Below, piece after piece: positions 33,660 through 44,320 of a stretch of DNA of 64,000 nt (its first letter is position 1; each line of letters opens with the position of its first letter). A program made the translations under genes and the position numbers. The stretch is from contig OX393552.1 in the NCBI GenBank assembly GCA_947650365.1, forward strand, positions 50,263,373 through 50,327,372, in the 5' to 3' direction. The DNA comes from Chamaelirium japonicum (taxonomy: Eukaryota > Streptophyta > Magnoliopsida > Liliales > Melanthiaceae). The notes beneath the pieces are model-generated. The model searched no databases and was not told where the DNA came from. It saw only the letters and a list, made by a program, of their open reading frames with translations.

Positions 33660-33905
33660 TTTACAGCCATCACAGTTGAACGTCGTGGTGCCTTATGTAA
33701 CGAAATAGTATCTCCTGCACTAGGACCACATTATCCCGCAGGTGCCTACCTAGGATGAAAGCATGTTGTTCCTCCTGAACGATGGAGTGTATTATCAAAC
33801 ACAACCGGTTCGCGATAATTTTTGCGATAAATTTGTACCTCTGTGTAAGAGGCTAATGGGCCTGTATCCCGTCGGCTTTCAAGGATGCATCGACAACGTC
33901 GGAGG
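33660..33905 (-). pseudogene. Old LINE, N-terminal part of the RT domain
   Basis: On the minus strand, about 33850-33670 encodes a block resembling YKFIAKIIANRL followed by QEEQHAFILGRHLRDNV, the standard start of the L1 RT palm domain. It is separated from the rest by Cassandra. Homology fades above about 33905, where the LINE seems 5'-truncated. Confidence 0.85.
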
Positions 33906-34368
33906 CCGGGTCATCCGCACGACTTTTCCAAGTTGTGAGCACGACTGCTGTGGATGAGCAGTCGAACCATATCTCAATAGCTTCACTAGAGTTGCCACCG
34001 AAATCAATCCTCTATTCCAAAGGATTGATCAAAGATCAAAAGATGTGTTTTCCAAAGCCCTAGACCCATTTATATATCAAGGGAATAGGTTTACATAAGC
34101 TTAATCTTGAAATTCTCCTTAAACAATCCCAAAAGGAAAGTCCAAATCGTATAAGATTAGGCTAAACCGTGTTTTCCAGACAAAGTCATGCGCACGACTC
34201 TCTTGCACTTGACCTCGTTGAGCAAGGAAGGACGCGTCGACAATTTTGAGAAGTCGTGCGCACGACCTCTCGAGGTCGTTTGCACGACATCTGGACATAT
34301 CGTGCACACGATCTGGGAGGGTGGTGCACACGACCAACTCGAGGAGGTGGGTTTGACTCGAGCCATCA
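33906..34368. other. Non-coding stretch with repeated CGTGCGCACGAC words
   Basis: CGTGCGCACGAC, CGTGCACACGAT and similar words recur five or six times between 34185 and 34335. Similar words occur near 49000-49160. This may be LTR or leader DNA of an unidentified element. I see no gene. Confidence 0.35.
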
Positions 34369-34735
34369 TCAACACTTGTAGCGCTGGCATATGGCATCTC
34401 CCGGAGGTCCGATTATGACTTCCCCCTTTGAATCTACTAAAAAAAGAAGAAGCGGAGAATCCTTCTTCTGCCACACTTGATAGGTTGGATCAATCGTGAT
34501 CGTGACTTTATTGTCCGAGTCACGCAAAAATTGGTCTGGGCATGGTGATGATCTGTCGATGAAGCCAATGAGATCATTAGTGCGAAGGATTGATAGAAAT
34601 TGACCCCTCCACAATCAATAATTTTCATTCGTGAGTTTCATGTCAAATTGGTAATGTTTGGAAGTATGAATGGAAGGGGATAAGATGATAACCGGAGTAG
34701 AGAGATGACATCTTGATATGTCACACTCCTATAAT
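34369..34735 (-). pseudogene. Ty1-copia gag N-terminal fragment
   Basis: The minus-strand frame at 34614-34369 contains LSILRTNDLIGFIDRSSPCP and TIDPTYQVWQKKDS, the N-terminal gag pattern of plant copia elements. It lies just downstream of a primer-binding site, in the right order and strand. It breaks off without the rest of gag. Confidence 0.75.
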
Positions 34736-34748
34736 GGCTCTGATACCA
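34736..34748 (-). other. Initiator-Met tRNA primer-binding site of a copia fragment
   Basis: The plus strand reads GGCTCTGATACCA; on the minus strand this is TGGTATCAGAGCC directly after an LTR ending TTTACA. Confidence 0.85.
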
Positions 34749-35000
34749 TGTAAAGCATAGAGATTTGTCACACTCCCTTTTATGGGAGTCGTCATTCTAT
34801 TGTATAAATAGGATTACAATTTGTGACAAGAGATATGTATCATCTATTGGTTACAACTGAATATGTTGATAAGAACAATTTGTTGATAACAACAGCTAGA
34901 TTTGAAACACCTATTTGTTTGTGGGTTGTAACTGAAGAAGCCACTGGAATCAAGGGAGCTGAGGTGTTAACTTGGTGGTGGAAACATTATCATCGCTAAC
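34749..35000 (-). repeat. Probable 5' LTR (part) of the copia gag fragment
   Basis: It begins TGTAAAGC next to the primer-binding site. The far end is not certain; a candidate end AACA lies near 34900. A TATAAATAG word is present near 34803. Confidence 0.5.
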
Positions 35001-36958
35001 TGTTGTAGCTTGTGTGTCCTTAGCGTGAATTTTCTGTATTAACAATAATAAAGATGACTTTGGTTATTGCTTTAATTAGAATACTACTCTGGTATATGAT
35101 AATACTCATATAATAAAAGGACCCTAGGGAACACAGTAGGCCACTGAGGCACATGGAGGATCCATGCTTGGGCGACCTAGTGGACCAGTTCTGTGTAGAC
35201 CTAGAACTAGTTCACAGCTTAGGTGATGCCGGTCGTTTCACCAAGAACAAGCTGTTGGCAAGTAGAGGATGTGGTGAAGTCTCCACCATGGAAACATGGG
35301 ATTCCCATTCACTTGACCAAGCACGATAATCGTGTTGAACAGGAACCAAGATGGTGCATAGTTCAGTGATTCAGACACTGGTGCAGAAACCGTCTTACTA
35401 CTATAGATAATCCGTCCTTAACCCTGAGGGACCATGTACACTGGGCCAACCAGTTGTGTGGTGCTTTGATGTGCCAACATGTGCGGACCTTTCATAGTCC
35501 AATACCACGGTACGTTGGGTTACCCGGCTGGCGCTTGAGTGACATGTAATCCCTACAGGTTATCCGACGTCCAGTGTTGGATGGGTGCGTTTTGATGAGT
35601 CAATCTGTCCACACAGTTAACCCAGGCCTGGTGGTTATCAGTATGACTGATGACGTTCCGGATGCTAGGCATAGCACCGGAAGGTGTGTGGTGTTATAGA
35701 TGACAAGTCATCAAACCCTAGTCAGATGATCGATCGGGATCTGACGGTGCTCCCCACCGCCCGAGTCGCATCATGGTACCAGTAATAGGAGGGACTAAGG
35801 ATTATCAGAGTATAGTAGAGAGCAGGGTTACGAGGGAGTAACATAAGTTTAGGATCACTAGAGTTCAACTCGCGTCACACTCTGGGTGGCTACGCGGGTT
35901 AATCGGATTAGGGCTGATTAACGGAACTTTCGGTGTGTCACCGGAACAGTTAATCAAGGATCCGGTTGGAGCTAGAGATCTCGAACCCTGAAGGTTCCAC
36001 CCTGTCGTTGCATATAGGAATTGTTTCCCGACCTACTTGGATACGTTGGATGCGAAGTAGCGCGATGGAGCGCAAGCCCGGAGCCTAAGAACCTAATTCA
36101 CATGTGTTACGTACCGTAGGGGTATTTTGGTAAATACTGAAATATGACTCAGAACATATTGAATATGGATCTTAGAATGAGTGGAATAATTCCAGGAGCT
36201 CATAGGAGCTGACGGAACTCGATTCCGAGTAGCGCACCTCACTCAGTCTCTCTTTCAGTTTTCCGCTTTTCGTGAAGGGCGTTTTCGTCCTGGCTTCACG
36301 ATAGACACCCGGAATCCCTAAAAACCGCCCCCCCTTATCCCTATCCATCTAGGGGCCGGCCCAAGCCTCCTTGAAGCCATGGGAGACCGACCCTATATAG
36401 GAATACGGAGAGGGAGGGGCCGGCCCTATGGTTCCTCTCCTCCAGAAAATCTGAACCCCCCTACAAGCCTCCTCCTTTGTGGTTTTGGCCAAGGAAAAGA
36501 GAGGAAGAAGAAGGGAGAAGGAAGAGGAATGAAGGAGAAGGAAGAAGAGAGAGAGAGGAGGAGATCTCGCGGCTCGCCATCGTCTTCGCAACGGATTCCT
36601 CCGTCGGCTCGAAATCCTTGCACTTAAAGACGGGATTTTGAGGATTCTTCAATTCGCAAAGGACAAGGTGCTATCCGACAGTTTCCCTTCCGATTCAAGT
36701 GCGGTTCTTCATCGTTCCGTCATCTCCGGATCATAGATCCATAAGATATGATGAATCTAAACACCTATGTAGATGCATTCATGTCTTCCGTAGATCGTAG
36801 TATGCCTCTAGGGTGTCTGCACATATGCTAAGATCATAGATTTGCATGTAGGTTGTTTTTATAGCGAAATTGTAATGAAACATACACCGTATGATCTTCG
36901 GATCTTTCTTTTGCTTCCGCTGCGACTCTGATTAGTGGATCCAATTCCAATACTAACA
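35001..36958 (+). mobile_element. Probable copia-type solo LTR (1958 bp)
   Basis: The segment starts TGTTGTAGCTTGTGTGTCC and ends with TTTGCTTCCGCTGCGACTC...ACTAACA, a 3' end style common in copia LTRs. There is no coding sequence. The flanking pentamers CTAAC and CCAGC agree at three of five positions, so the target duplication is weak and the boundaries are inferred. It contains a CCGGCCC-bearing stretch (36350-36440) and a GA-rich tract (36500-36570). Confidence 0.5.
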
Positions 36959-37162
36959 CCAGCTTCATCCTTGCTCTTTTGTTATGGGGAGTGCTCGCCC
37001 ACTTTCCCTATCGGCGATTATGTGTAGGCCGCCGCCAGTAATCCACCACTGTTGCGTCCTCCCTCCTCATCTTTTTTTTCTCCCCTTCTTCTTCGATATC
37101 CTCATCTATTTTTCTACCATTTGTTATGATCTGAGCCCCCCCCCCCCCCCCCCGGCGCTTAA
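36959..37162. other. Spacer with an 18-C run
   Basis: Between the solo LTR and the TR-GAG element. It has a T/C-rich block and a pure C run at 37136-37153. The last five bases, CTTAA, are the left target duplication of the next element. Confidence 0.6.
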
Positions 37163-37761
37163 TGTGGGTGCAAAAATTATACCGGACCAGATCAGAGCGG
37201 CATGGGCCCGCGCAACGGCCCAAGTGGGTAAGCCCGCCCGGGTTCATGGGCCCACTCTACGGGGCTCGTAGATCAAGCCCTCCCCCTTATTAGGCCCGAA
37301 CAACGGCCCAATAAGGGCCTAGCAAGGAGACCCAGAACCAGTGCCACGTCATCACTGCCATATCGGGCACGTGCCTACGCTATAAAAAGGACCCCCAAGG
37401 CATCCAGGAGGGAGGTTGGTCATTCGATCAGAGGAAGAGTGATTCCAGATCCAGAGCAAGTGCAATAGCTTATTTCTCTCCTCCTAGTTTCTTTTCTTGT
37501 TGCTCCGTGCAACCCCTACTGTAAAAAGCTTCTCTCGGCCTGTCGAGAGAACGCACAACCCTTTATATTCATATTATAGTGAAGATCAGGTGGCGTCTCT
37601 CGCCCGGAGACGTAGGTCGTAAGACCGAACTTCGACAACAACTCTATGTGTCATCTCTTTCCTTCTCAACTTTCTAATCTCTAACTCTACAAACAATCCA
37701 ATTTAATCAAGGCTGTGGGGTGGGATTCTCGATCAAGGCGGCTCGAAAATTTCCCCCCACA
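37163..37761 (+). repeat. 5' LTR of the TR-GAG element (599 bp)
   Basis: It begins TGTGGGTGCAAAAATTATACC and ends TTTCCCCCCACA. TATAAAAAGG at about 37381 is a good TATA box for the element's own transcription. It pairs with 47944-48542. Confidence 0.95.
37381..37390 (+). promoter_or_regulatory. TATA box in the TR-GAG 5' LTR
   Basis: TATAAAAAGG lies in mid-LTR, the usual place for an LTR promoter. The same word is present in the 3' LTR near 48162. Confidence 0.65.
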
Positions 37762-37785
37762 ATCTTTGGCGTCGTCTGTGGGATA
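37762..37785 (+). other. Primer-binding site of the TR-GAG element
   Basis: ATC then TTTGGCGTCGTCTGTGGG follow the LTR directly. TGGCGCC/TGGCGTC openings are usual for plant gypsy elements. The tRNA species is not assigned. Confidence 0.7.
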
Positions 37786-37901
37786 TCGATAGAGGTCTTA
37801 CCCACACCTCTACCGACTCCTATTCAGCTTGTGATGACGAGCCACAAGTCCTCCTCCAAATTAACCTCAAAGCCTTCACCACGCCGACATCAACACGCTC
37901 A

Positions 37902-39503
37902 ATGGTGAAGGCCAGCACCAACCCACCAAAGTCGGGTGCTGATCGGACAATCGACGTGCTAATCGAAGAAGAACAAGAAGTCTCGGTTGCAACCAATCGA
38001 AGAAATGTTTATAAGCGACAGGGGCCACAAGGAAGTCATCCGGGAAGCCACAGCAATAGCCAGGACCCACCATTCCCGAGGCAACGATCTGGCAAAAAGC
38101 ACGCCACCCAAGGGGACAACGATCTAACTACATACCAAATTTCGACTGCTGATTTCCAGCTGTTGAACCTTCTCAAGAGGAACGCAGCCCTCGAGCAAGA
38201 GAGGGATTCCCTAAAGAAGGTAGCTGAAAGAGCGGGGGTTGTGGCCTACAACTCTCCAACTGCTAATGAAGACCAACCAAGGACTCGCCCAGCCGTGATT
38301 CATCATCTTGAAGAATCACATGTGCCACGTATCGAGAGGCGTCAAGTATCCACACAAGCACCAAGGCAAACGGTATGGGATCGCCTTGACGTCAACGGTG
38401 CGCCCAACTATCGCGGAGAAGGATCACCTCAGTCAACAGGGTCCACTAGACATTCTATCCCTTCGCACACGAAAGCAACAGATGCCCGCGAGCTGCTCAA
38501 CCGACTAAGGCATACTGCCGACGTGGGACGCCGCCATCAAGACCGTAGGCAACTAATCACCTCGGTGGGGCCACTGCATCCCAAGGTTCTTGCAACACCA
38601 TTTCCTATGGGTTGGCAAACACCGAACCTACCAAAGTTCAACTGCATCCAGGGAGACCCTGCTCTCCATATCCTAGCCTACAAGCAGGCCCTGACGCCCT
38701 ACGAATATGAGAAACATGTTCTCTGCTGTATGTTTGCGGGAAGCCTCGAGGGACCTGCCCTCGACTGGTACTACACACTGCCTACCGGTACGGTGGCCAC
38801 ATTCAAAGAGTTGGCTGAACTCTTCATGGACCATTATCGACTAAACTTAAAGCCGAAAAAGAGGCTGGATACACTCTACCAGCTGAAGATGGGCTCCGAC
38901 GAGTCTCTAAGGAGATTCACAATGAGGTTTCGTAATGAGCATTCTGAGCTCACCGGTCGCTCCTATAATGAGGAGGCCATCATGCTGGCATTCCAGAATG
39001 CTATTCGGCCAGAGCTTCACGTCTACACCGACTTCATCCGGCATCCTCCCAATAACTTGGAAGCGATGTTCAAGCACGTACAGCGGGAGATAGAGGTGGA
39101 AGACAATCAGCGGGCCAGAAGACTACGCGAGCCCCACGAGTCTCGTGACTCCCGACATAAGAAAGATGATGAAGCTCCGAATGAAGCACACTACAAGAAG
39201 TCTGCCCATGCCGCGTCCGATCAAAAGGTGCAGGCCAAAAGGTACAATGAAGATCCGAAAGCCCCTCCAATAGAAAAGAGGCGAACTCCAAGGGAGCAAA
39301 GGGTGTTCACTGAGCTGAACACCTCCATTGAAGACATCTTCGCATACTTGCAGAACGAGCCCTTTTGCAAGTGGCCACAGCCTCTCCCTCCAAATTCCGA
39401 CCAGGCGGGAGATACGACAGCCTACTGTGAGTTTCATCGCAGCCATGGCCACCCAACCTCTACATATCGGATGCTAAAGCATCACATCAAAGACCTGATC
39501 TAA
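37902..39503 (+). CDS. Ty3-gypsy-type Gag protein (533 aa)
   Basis: A capsid-type retrotransposon gag domain spans about residues 265-380 (FAGSLEGPALDWYYTL, then FMDHYRLNLKPKKRLDTLY and RFTMRFRNEHSEL). A short heptad-like stretch at about 86-110 (LLNLLKRNAALEQERDSLKK) may form a coiled coil. The C-terminal CEFHRSHGHPTSTYRML looks like a knuckle motif with Tyr where Cys is usual. The frame ends at TAA (39501-39503), but the next codons in frame read EGRLDGYL, a typical continuation of such Gags, so the stop may be a point change. No protease, RT or integrase follows. An upstream in-frame start is possible; I kept the ATG at 37902. Confidence 0.9.
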   Translation: MVKASTNPPKSGADRTIDVLIEEEQEVSVATNRRNVYKRQGPQGSHPGSHSNSQDPPFPRQRSGKKHATQGDNDLTTYQISTADFQLLNLLKRNAALEQERDSLKKVAERAGVVAYNSPTANEDQPRTRPAVIHHLEESHVPRIERRQVSTQAPRQTVWDRLDVNGAPNYRGEGSPQSTGSTRHSIPSHTKATDARELLNRLRHTADVGRRHQDRRQLITSVGPLHPKVLATPFPMGWQTPNLPKFNCIQGDPALHILAYKQALTPYEYEKHVLCCMFAGSLEGPALDWYYTLPTGTVATFKELAELFMDHYRLNLKPKKRLDTLYQLKMGSDESLRRFTMRFRNEHSELTGRSYNEEAIMLAFQNAIRPELHVYTDFIRHPPNNLEAMFKHVQREIEVEDNQRARRLREPHESRDSRHKKDDEAPNEAHYKKSAHAASDQKVQAKRYNEDPKAPPIEKRRTPREQRVFTELNTSIEDIFAYLQNEPFCKWPQPLPPNSDQAGDTTAYCEFHRSHGHPTSTYRMLKHHIKDLI

Positions 39504-39737
39504 GAAGGGCGGCTCGATGGCTACCTCGCTAATAAGGAACCAGGTCGAGAATAGGAGAGGCAGCGGTAGTGGAGAAAAAAAAGTCAATGTAATACATGGA
39601 TGCATAATCATAACGTCCGCTGGGCAACTTCTGAAAAAGTATAACCGCTACTTTGTTGTATCAATAAAATATCTCTTTTTTCTCAAAATCAAATCTCTCG
39701 AAGTTTGATTCCACCATGTTAAGGCATAAAAAAAAAA

Positions 39738-40505
39738 GGTTCCTGGCAACCCTGGTCAACCGAAGACCTTCGATTCCGTCCATTCAAGTCGGAAGCTCGA
39801 AGGCAATTCGGCTACGCCCTCTTGAGGCTAAAGTCCGATAAAAAGGCTCCTGGTAACCCAGGTCAACCAAAGACCTTCGATTCTGCCTATTCTAGTCGGA
39901 AGCTCGAAGGTAAGTTGGCTACGCCCTCTCGAGGCTAAAGTCCGATAAAAAGGCTCCTGGCAACCCAGGTCAACCAAAGACCTTCGATTCCGCCCATTCA
40001 AGTCGGAAGCTCGAAGGCAATTTGGCTACGCCCTCTCGAGGCTAAAGTCCGATAAAAAGGCTCCTGGCAACCCAGGTCAACCAAAGACCTTCGATTCCGC
40101 CCATTCAAGTAGGAAGCTCGAAGGCAATTCGGCTATGCCCTTTCAAGGCAAAAGTCCGATAAAAAGGCTCCTGGCAACCCAGGTCAATCAAAGACCTTCG
40201 ATTCCGCCCATTCAAGTCGGAAGCTCGAAGGCAATTCGGCTACGCCCTCTCGAGGCTAAAGTCCGATAAAAGGCTCCTGGCAACCCAGGTCAACCAAAGA
40301 CCTTCGATTCCGCCCGTTCAAGTCGGAAGCTCGAAGGCAATTCGGCTACGCCCTCTCGAGGCTAAAGTCCGATAAAAAGCTCCTGGTAACCCAGGTCAAC
40401 CAAAGACCTTCGATTCCACCCATTCAAGTCGGAAGCTCGAAGGCAATTCGGCTACGCCCTTTCAAGGCGAAAGTCAGATAAAAATGCTCCTGACAATCCA
40501 GGTCA
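39738..40505 (+). repeat. Tandem array 1 in TR-GAG: 107-bp unit, about seven copies
   Basis: Units begin at about 39738, 39845, 39952, 40059, 40166, 40272 and 40379. Each contains CTCCTGGCAACCCAGGTCAA and CGAAGGCAATTCGGCTACGC. CCTGG...CCAGG gives a small inverted repeat per unit. The array is non-coding. Confidence 0.93.
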
Positions 40506-40553
40506 AGCTAAACTATCAACTATACTTATCCGAGGCGATGAGAATAAGTCCAA

Positions 40554-41580
40554 GGCAGACGTCGTCGCTTTGACATGCACCAAGTTCAAGGAGACATCCT
40601 TGGCACTCGAAGACAAAGTCCGAGGTGACCAATGCCTCGGCACTCTACAGGCCCAAGGCCCAGCCCTTGGCACTCGAAGACAAAGTCCGAGGTAACCAAT
40701 GCCTCGGCACTCTACAAGCCCAAGGCCCAGCCCTCGGCACTCGAAGACATAGGCCGAGGCGACCAATGCCTCGGCACTCTACAAGCCCAAGGCCCAGCCC
40801 TTGGCACTTGAAGACAAAGTCCGAGGCGACCAATGCCTCGGCACTCTACAAACCCAAGGCCCAGCCCTTAGCACTCGAAGACAAAGTCCGAGGTGACCAA
40901 TGCCTCGGCACTCTACAAGCCCAAGGCCCAGCCCTTGGCACTCGAAGACAAAGTCCGAGGTGACCAATGCCTCGGCACTCTACAAGCCCAAGGCCCAACC
41001 CTTGGCACTCGAAGACAAAGTCCGAGGTGACCAATGCCTCGGCACTCTACAAGCCCAAGGCCCAGCCCTTGGCACTCGAAGACAAAGTTCGAGGTGACCA
41101 ATGCCTCGGCACTCTACAAGCCCAAGGCCCAGCTCTTGGCACTCGAAGACAAAGTCCGAGGTGACCAATGCCTCGGCACTCTACAAGCCCAAGGCCCAGC
41201 CCTTGGCACTCGAACACAAAGTCCGAGGTGACCAATGCCTCGGTAATCTATAAGCCCAAGGCCCTGTCCTTGGTACTCGAGGACATAGACCGAGGCGACC
41301 AATGCCTCGGCACTCTACAAGCCCAAGGCCCAGCCCTTGGCACTCAAAGACAAAGTTCGAGGTGACCAATCCCTCGGCACTCTACAAGCCCAAGGCCCAG
41401 CCCTTGGCACTCGAAGACAAAGTCCGAGGCGACCAGCGCCTCAGCACTCTACAAGCCCAAGGCCCAGCCTTTGGCACTTGAAGACAAAGTTCGAGGCGAC
41501 CAACGCCTTGGCACTCTACAAGCCCAAGGCCCAGTCCTTGGCATTCGAAGACAAAGTCCGAAACGTCGTCGCCGACGTAT
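40554..41580 (+). repeat. Tandem array 2 in TR-GAG: 67-bp unit, about 15 copies
   Basis: The unit contains CGAGGTGACCAATGCCTCGG, CACTCTACAAGCCCAAGGCC and CAGCCCTTGGCACTCGAAGA. Because 67 is not a multiple of 3, a frame passes through three units before repeating, producing stacks of similar 60-65-codon frames on both strands. These are artefacts. Confidence 0.95.
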
Positions 41581-42057
41581 TGGCATTCGATCAAAAGTCC
41601 AAGCTTAGTCTTGTCACTCAGGTCCAAGCATCAGATTGTCACTGGCCATCACCTTTTTTCGACGACTAACGGTTCCAAACCGGTCAGGGGGTGGTTGGTC
41701 TGACTCTGTCAGTGCGTGTCTCCACACTGGTGCAGTCGACGGTGGGTAACACGGGATAAAATGGTGCTTCCTTGATCCTGGCCAAGTCAACACCCTCACG
41801 TGACCGTAGTACCTGGTGAATACAGTAACCAGGTGCGGTAATACATTGGGTGAAGACCGGCTGGCCATCATGCGGCGTCATCCTAGATTATCTCTAAGAA
41901 CCCCCCTCAAATATAGCATTGTCCCTCGCCGACATCCCTGCGCACCAACGTTTCACCGAAAAAGTGTCGGTTTCAAATGGGGCTGAAATTCGAAAAATAC
42001 ACTATTTTCAATACCGACACTTTTTGGCCTCTTCTAGCAGCCCCAATAATGGGGTGT

Positions 42058-43015
42058 CGGCATCAACAAGCAACCCCCCCTCGGTTTCGCACAAAAACCG
42101 AGTGGGGAAGGGATGACGGCACACCATCAGCAACACACCCCTCGGTTTCGTCAGAAAACCGAGAGGGGGTGTGTGTCGGCATCAACAAGCAACCCCCCCT
42201 CGGTTTCGCACAAAAACCGAGTGGGGGGGGTGACGGCACACCCCTCGGTTTCGTCAAAAAACTGAGAGGGGGTGTGTGTTGGCATCAACAAGCAGCCCCC
42301 CCTCGGTTTCGCACAAAAACCGAGTGGGGAAGGGATGACGGCACACCATCAGCAACACACCCCTCGGTTTCGTCAGAAAACCGAGAGGGGGTGTGTGTCG
42401 GCATCAACAAACAACCCCCCCTCAGTTTCGCACAAAAACCGACACTTTTTGGCCTCTTCTATTTTCAATACCGACACTTTTTGGCATCAACAAGTAACCC
42501 CCCCCCCTTGGTTTCGCACAAAAACCGAGTGGGGAGGGGGTGACGACACACCATCAGCACACCCCTCGGTTTCATCAGAAAATCGAGAGGGGCTATGTGT
42601 TGGCATCAACAAGCAGCCCCCCCTCGGTTTCGGACAAAAACCGAGTGGGGAAGGGATGACGGCACACCATCAGCAACACACCCCTCGGTTTCGTCAGAAA
42701 ATCGAGAGGGGGTGTATGTCGGCATCAACAAGCAACCCCCCCTCGGTTTCGCACAAAAACCGAGTGGGGAGGGGGTGACGGCACACCGTCAGTAGCACAA
42801 CTCTCGGTTTCATCAGAAAACCGAGAGGGGGTGTGTGTCGGCATCAACAAGCAACCCCCCTCGGTTTCGCACAAAAAACCAAGTGGGAAGGGGGTGACGG
42901 CACAACATCAGTAGCCCACCCCTCGTTTTCGACAGAAAACCGAGAGGGGGGGTGTACGGCATCAATATCAACCCACCCCTTGGTTTCGTCAGAAAACCGA
43001 GGGGTGGGGGTGCTC
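42058..43015 (+). repeat. Tandem array 3 in TR-GAG: about 120-bp units, each with two hairpins
   Basis: Units begin with GGCATCAACAAGCAAC near 42059, 42180, 42281, 42400, 42600, 42720 and 42839, with a shortened one near 42484. Each normally has two hairpins with the stem CTCGGTTT/AAACCGAG; the loops alternate between CGCACA and CGTCAG types. I count about 16 hairpins over the array. Stem-compatible changes and a few mismatches occur. Confidence 0.9.
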
Positions 43016-44320
43016 GGCGTCATCCAAACTTATTAGTCAATCCAATTCAAGTGTCATCCACATACAATGATCATTCAGGGACGAAGAGTTATCTTCCATT
43101 GGGTCGGTTGGATAGCATCTCATCCAACCCTATTGATTTGTTTGTACAAACTTCACAAAAAAAAAAATCCCCTTTCTCATAAGGGGTGAGCACGCGGTAA
43201 CCATCGCGTCATCACTGGGGCCCGACTGCAGTCCCTAGTGAACACAGTAACTAGGTGCAGTGGGGTGTCGGACAGAACGAATGAGTTATCACGTGCCGAG
43301 ACATCCTTAAGGCGCTAGCCGAAAACCCGGTCGGCGCGTTCTTTAGTCATCTCTCTATAAAGGTGAATATCGGAAAGGTTACACGTCAAGGTGTGCGATG
43401 TTTCACGTCCACTTTGATCGATTTTTCGGCGCCTACACAACGACACCTTATACGCGTTGATCCGACGTGTGTATGAAAAGTTATGACTGTCGGAAGTCTA
43501 CGAGACTCTTATCTCTGAAGTAAGGCATTGGGAGAGTTACACGTCAACGCACGCCAGGTTTCACGTCCACTTTGACCAATTCTTTGGTGTTAGCACAATG
43601 CCACCCGTGCACCATCTTCCGGGAGCGGCTCGCGACAGCAGAGGAGGGGGTCGGGCAGACCAAACCTCCGCCCCTCTCTCCACGCGTTCCCCCTACAATG
43701 GCCCGCGACTACCCGAGGGGGTGCAGACGGACCCATGGCCCGAATTGATACCGAACGAAGAGCCCCCCATGCGTGCCTCGTCGTACAGCAGAGAAGATCA
43801 AGGGGGGTCCCGGTTCCTCCTCTCCCATGTACCTTGGTTTCTCACGACGGCCACAGACCCCACGGTTCCCACCGTGCATCCAAACTGCACCCATGCATGT
43901 GCCTTCCATCGGGCAAAATAAGAAGAAGAGAGAGGTGGATCCGATCCCCCCCCTTCGGGCGTCATTCCGTCGCTCTCTCCCACGACCAAAAGCGCCCGCT
44001 GCGAGCCGGCCGCCTGCGCACCCGATCCCGAGCCCGACCGCCATCAGCGTGCCGCATCCCAGCCCGAAACCGCCTGACGCCAAGTCCGACGGCCCGGTCC
44101 GCGCCCCACATGCTCCTCACCGGGTTACAACCTAGGGCAACTGAGAAGAGAAGAGGGGTGACATGCAGCACCCCCCCCTTGCCGACCTTCGCCCAACGCC
44201 GCCGTCCCGGACGCCCGCATGCATCCCTCCACCTGCGCGTGCTCCTCCGCATGGCAACGACGAACCTAGGGGGGAGATCCGACTTCTCTTCAACCGGCAT
44301 GTCCTCTACGACACCGGCGA
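43016..44320 (+). other. Non-coding interior of TR-GAG
   Basis: Two related blocks are visible: CACAGTAACTAGGTGCAG near 43240 resembles ACAGTAACCAGGTGCGG near 41822, and GTTACACGTCAA recurs near 43379 and 43530. The rest, 43600-44310, is C-rich. Open frames have no recognisable domain. Confidence 0.45.

Noticed and set aside
37008-37271. Pro/Ser-rich frames around the 18-C run
   Set aside because: They cross the LTR boundary and owe their openness to the C run.
40554-41580. Series of 60-65-codon frames on both strands that look like a protein family
   Set aside because: They are readings of a 67-bp tandem repeat in staggered frames, with no start context, no domain and equal presence on both strands.
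40554-43015. CRISPR-like regular repeats
   Set aside because: The spacers are not unique, the genome is eukaryotic and the repeats lie inside an LTR element.
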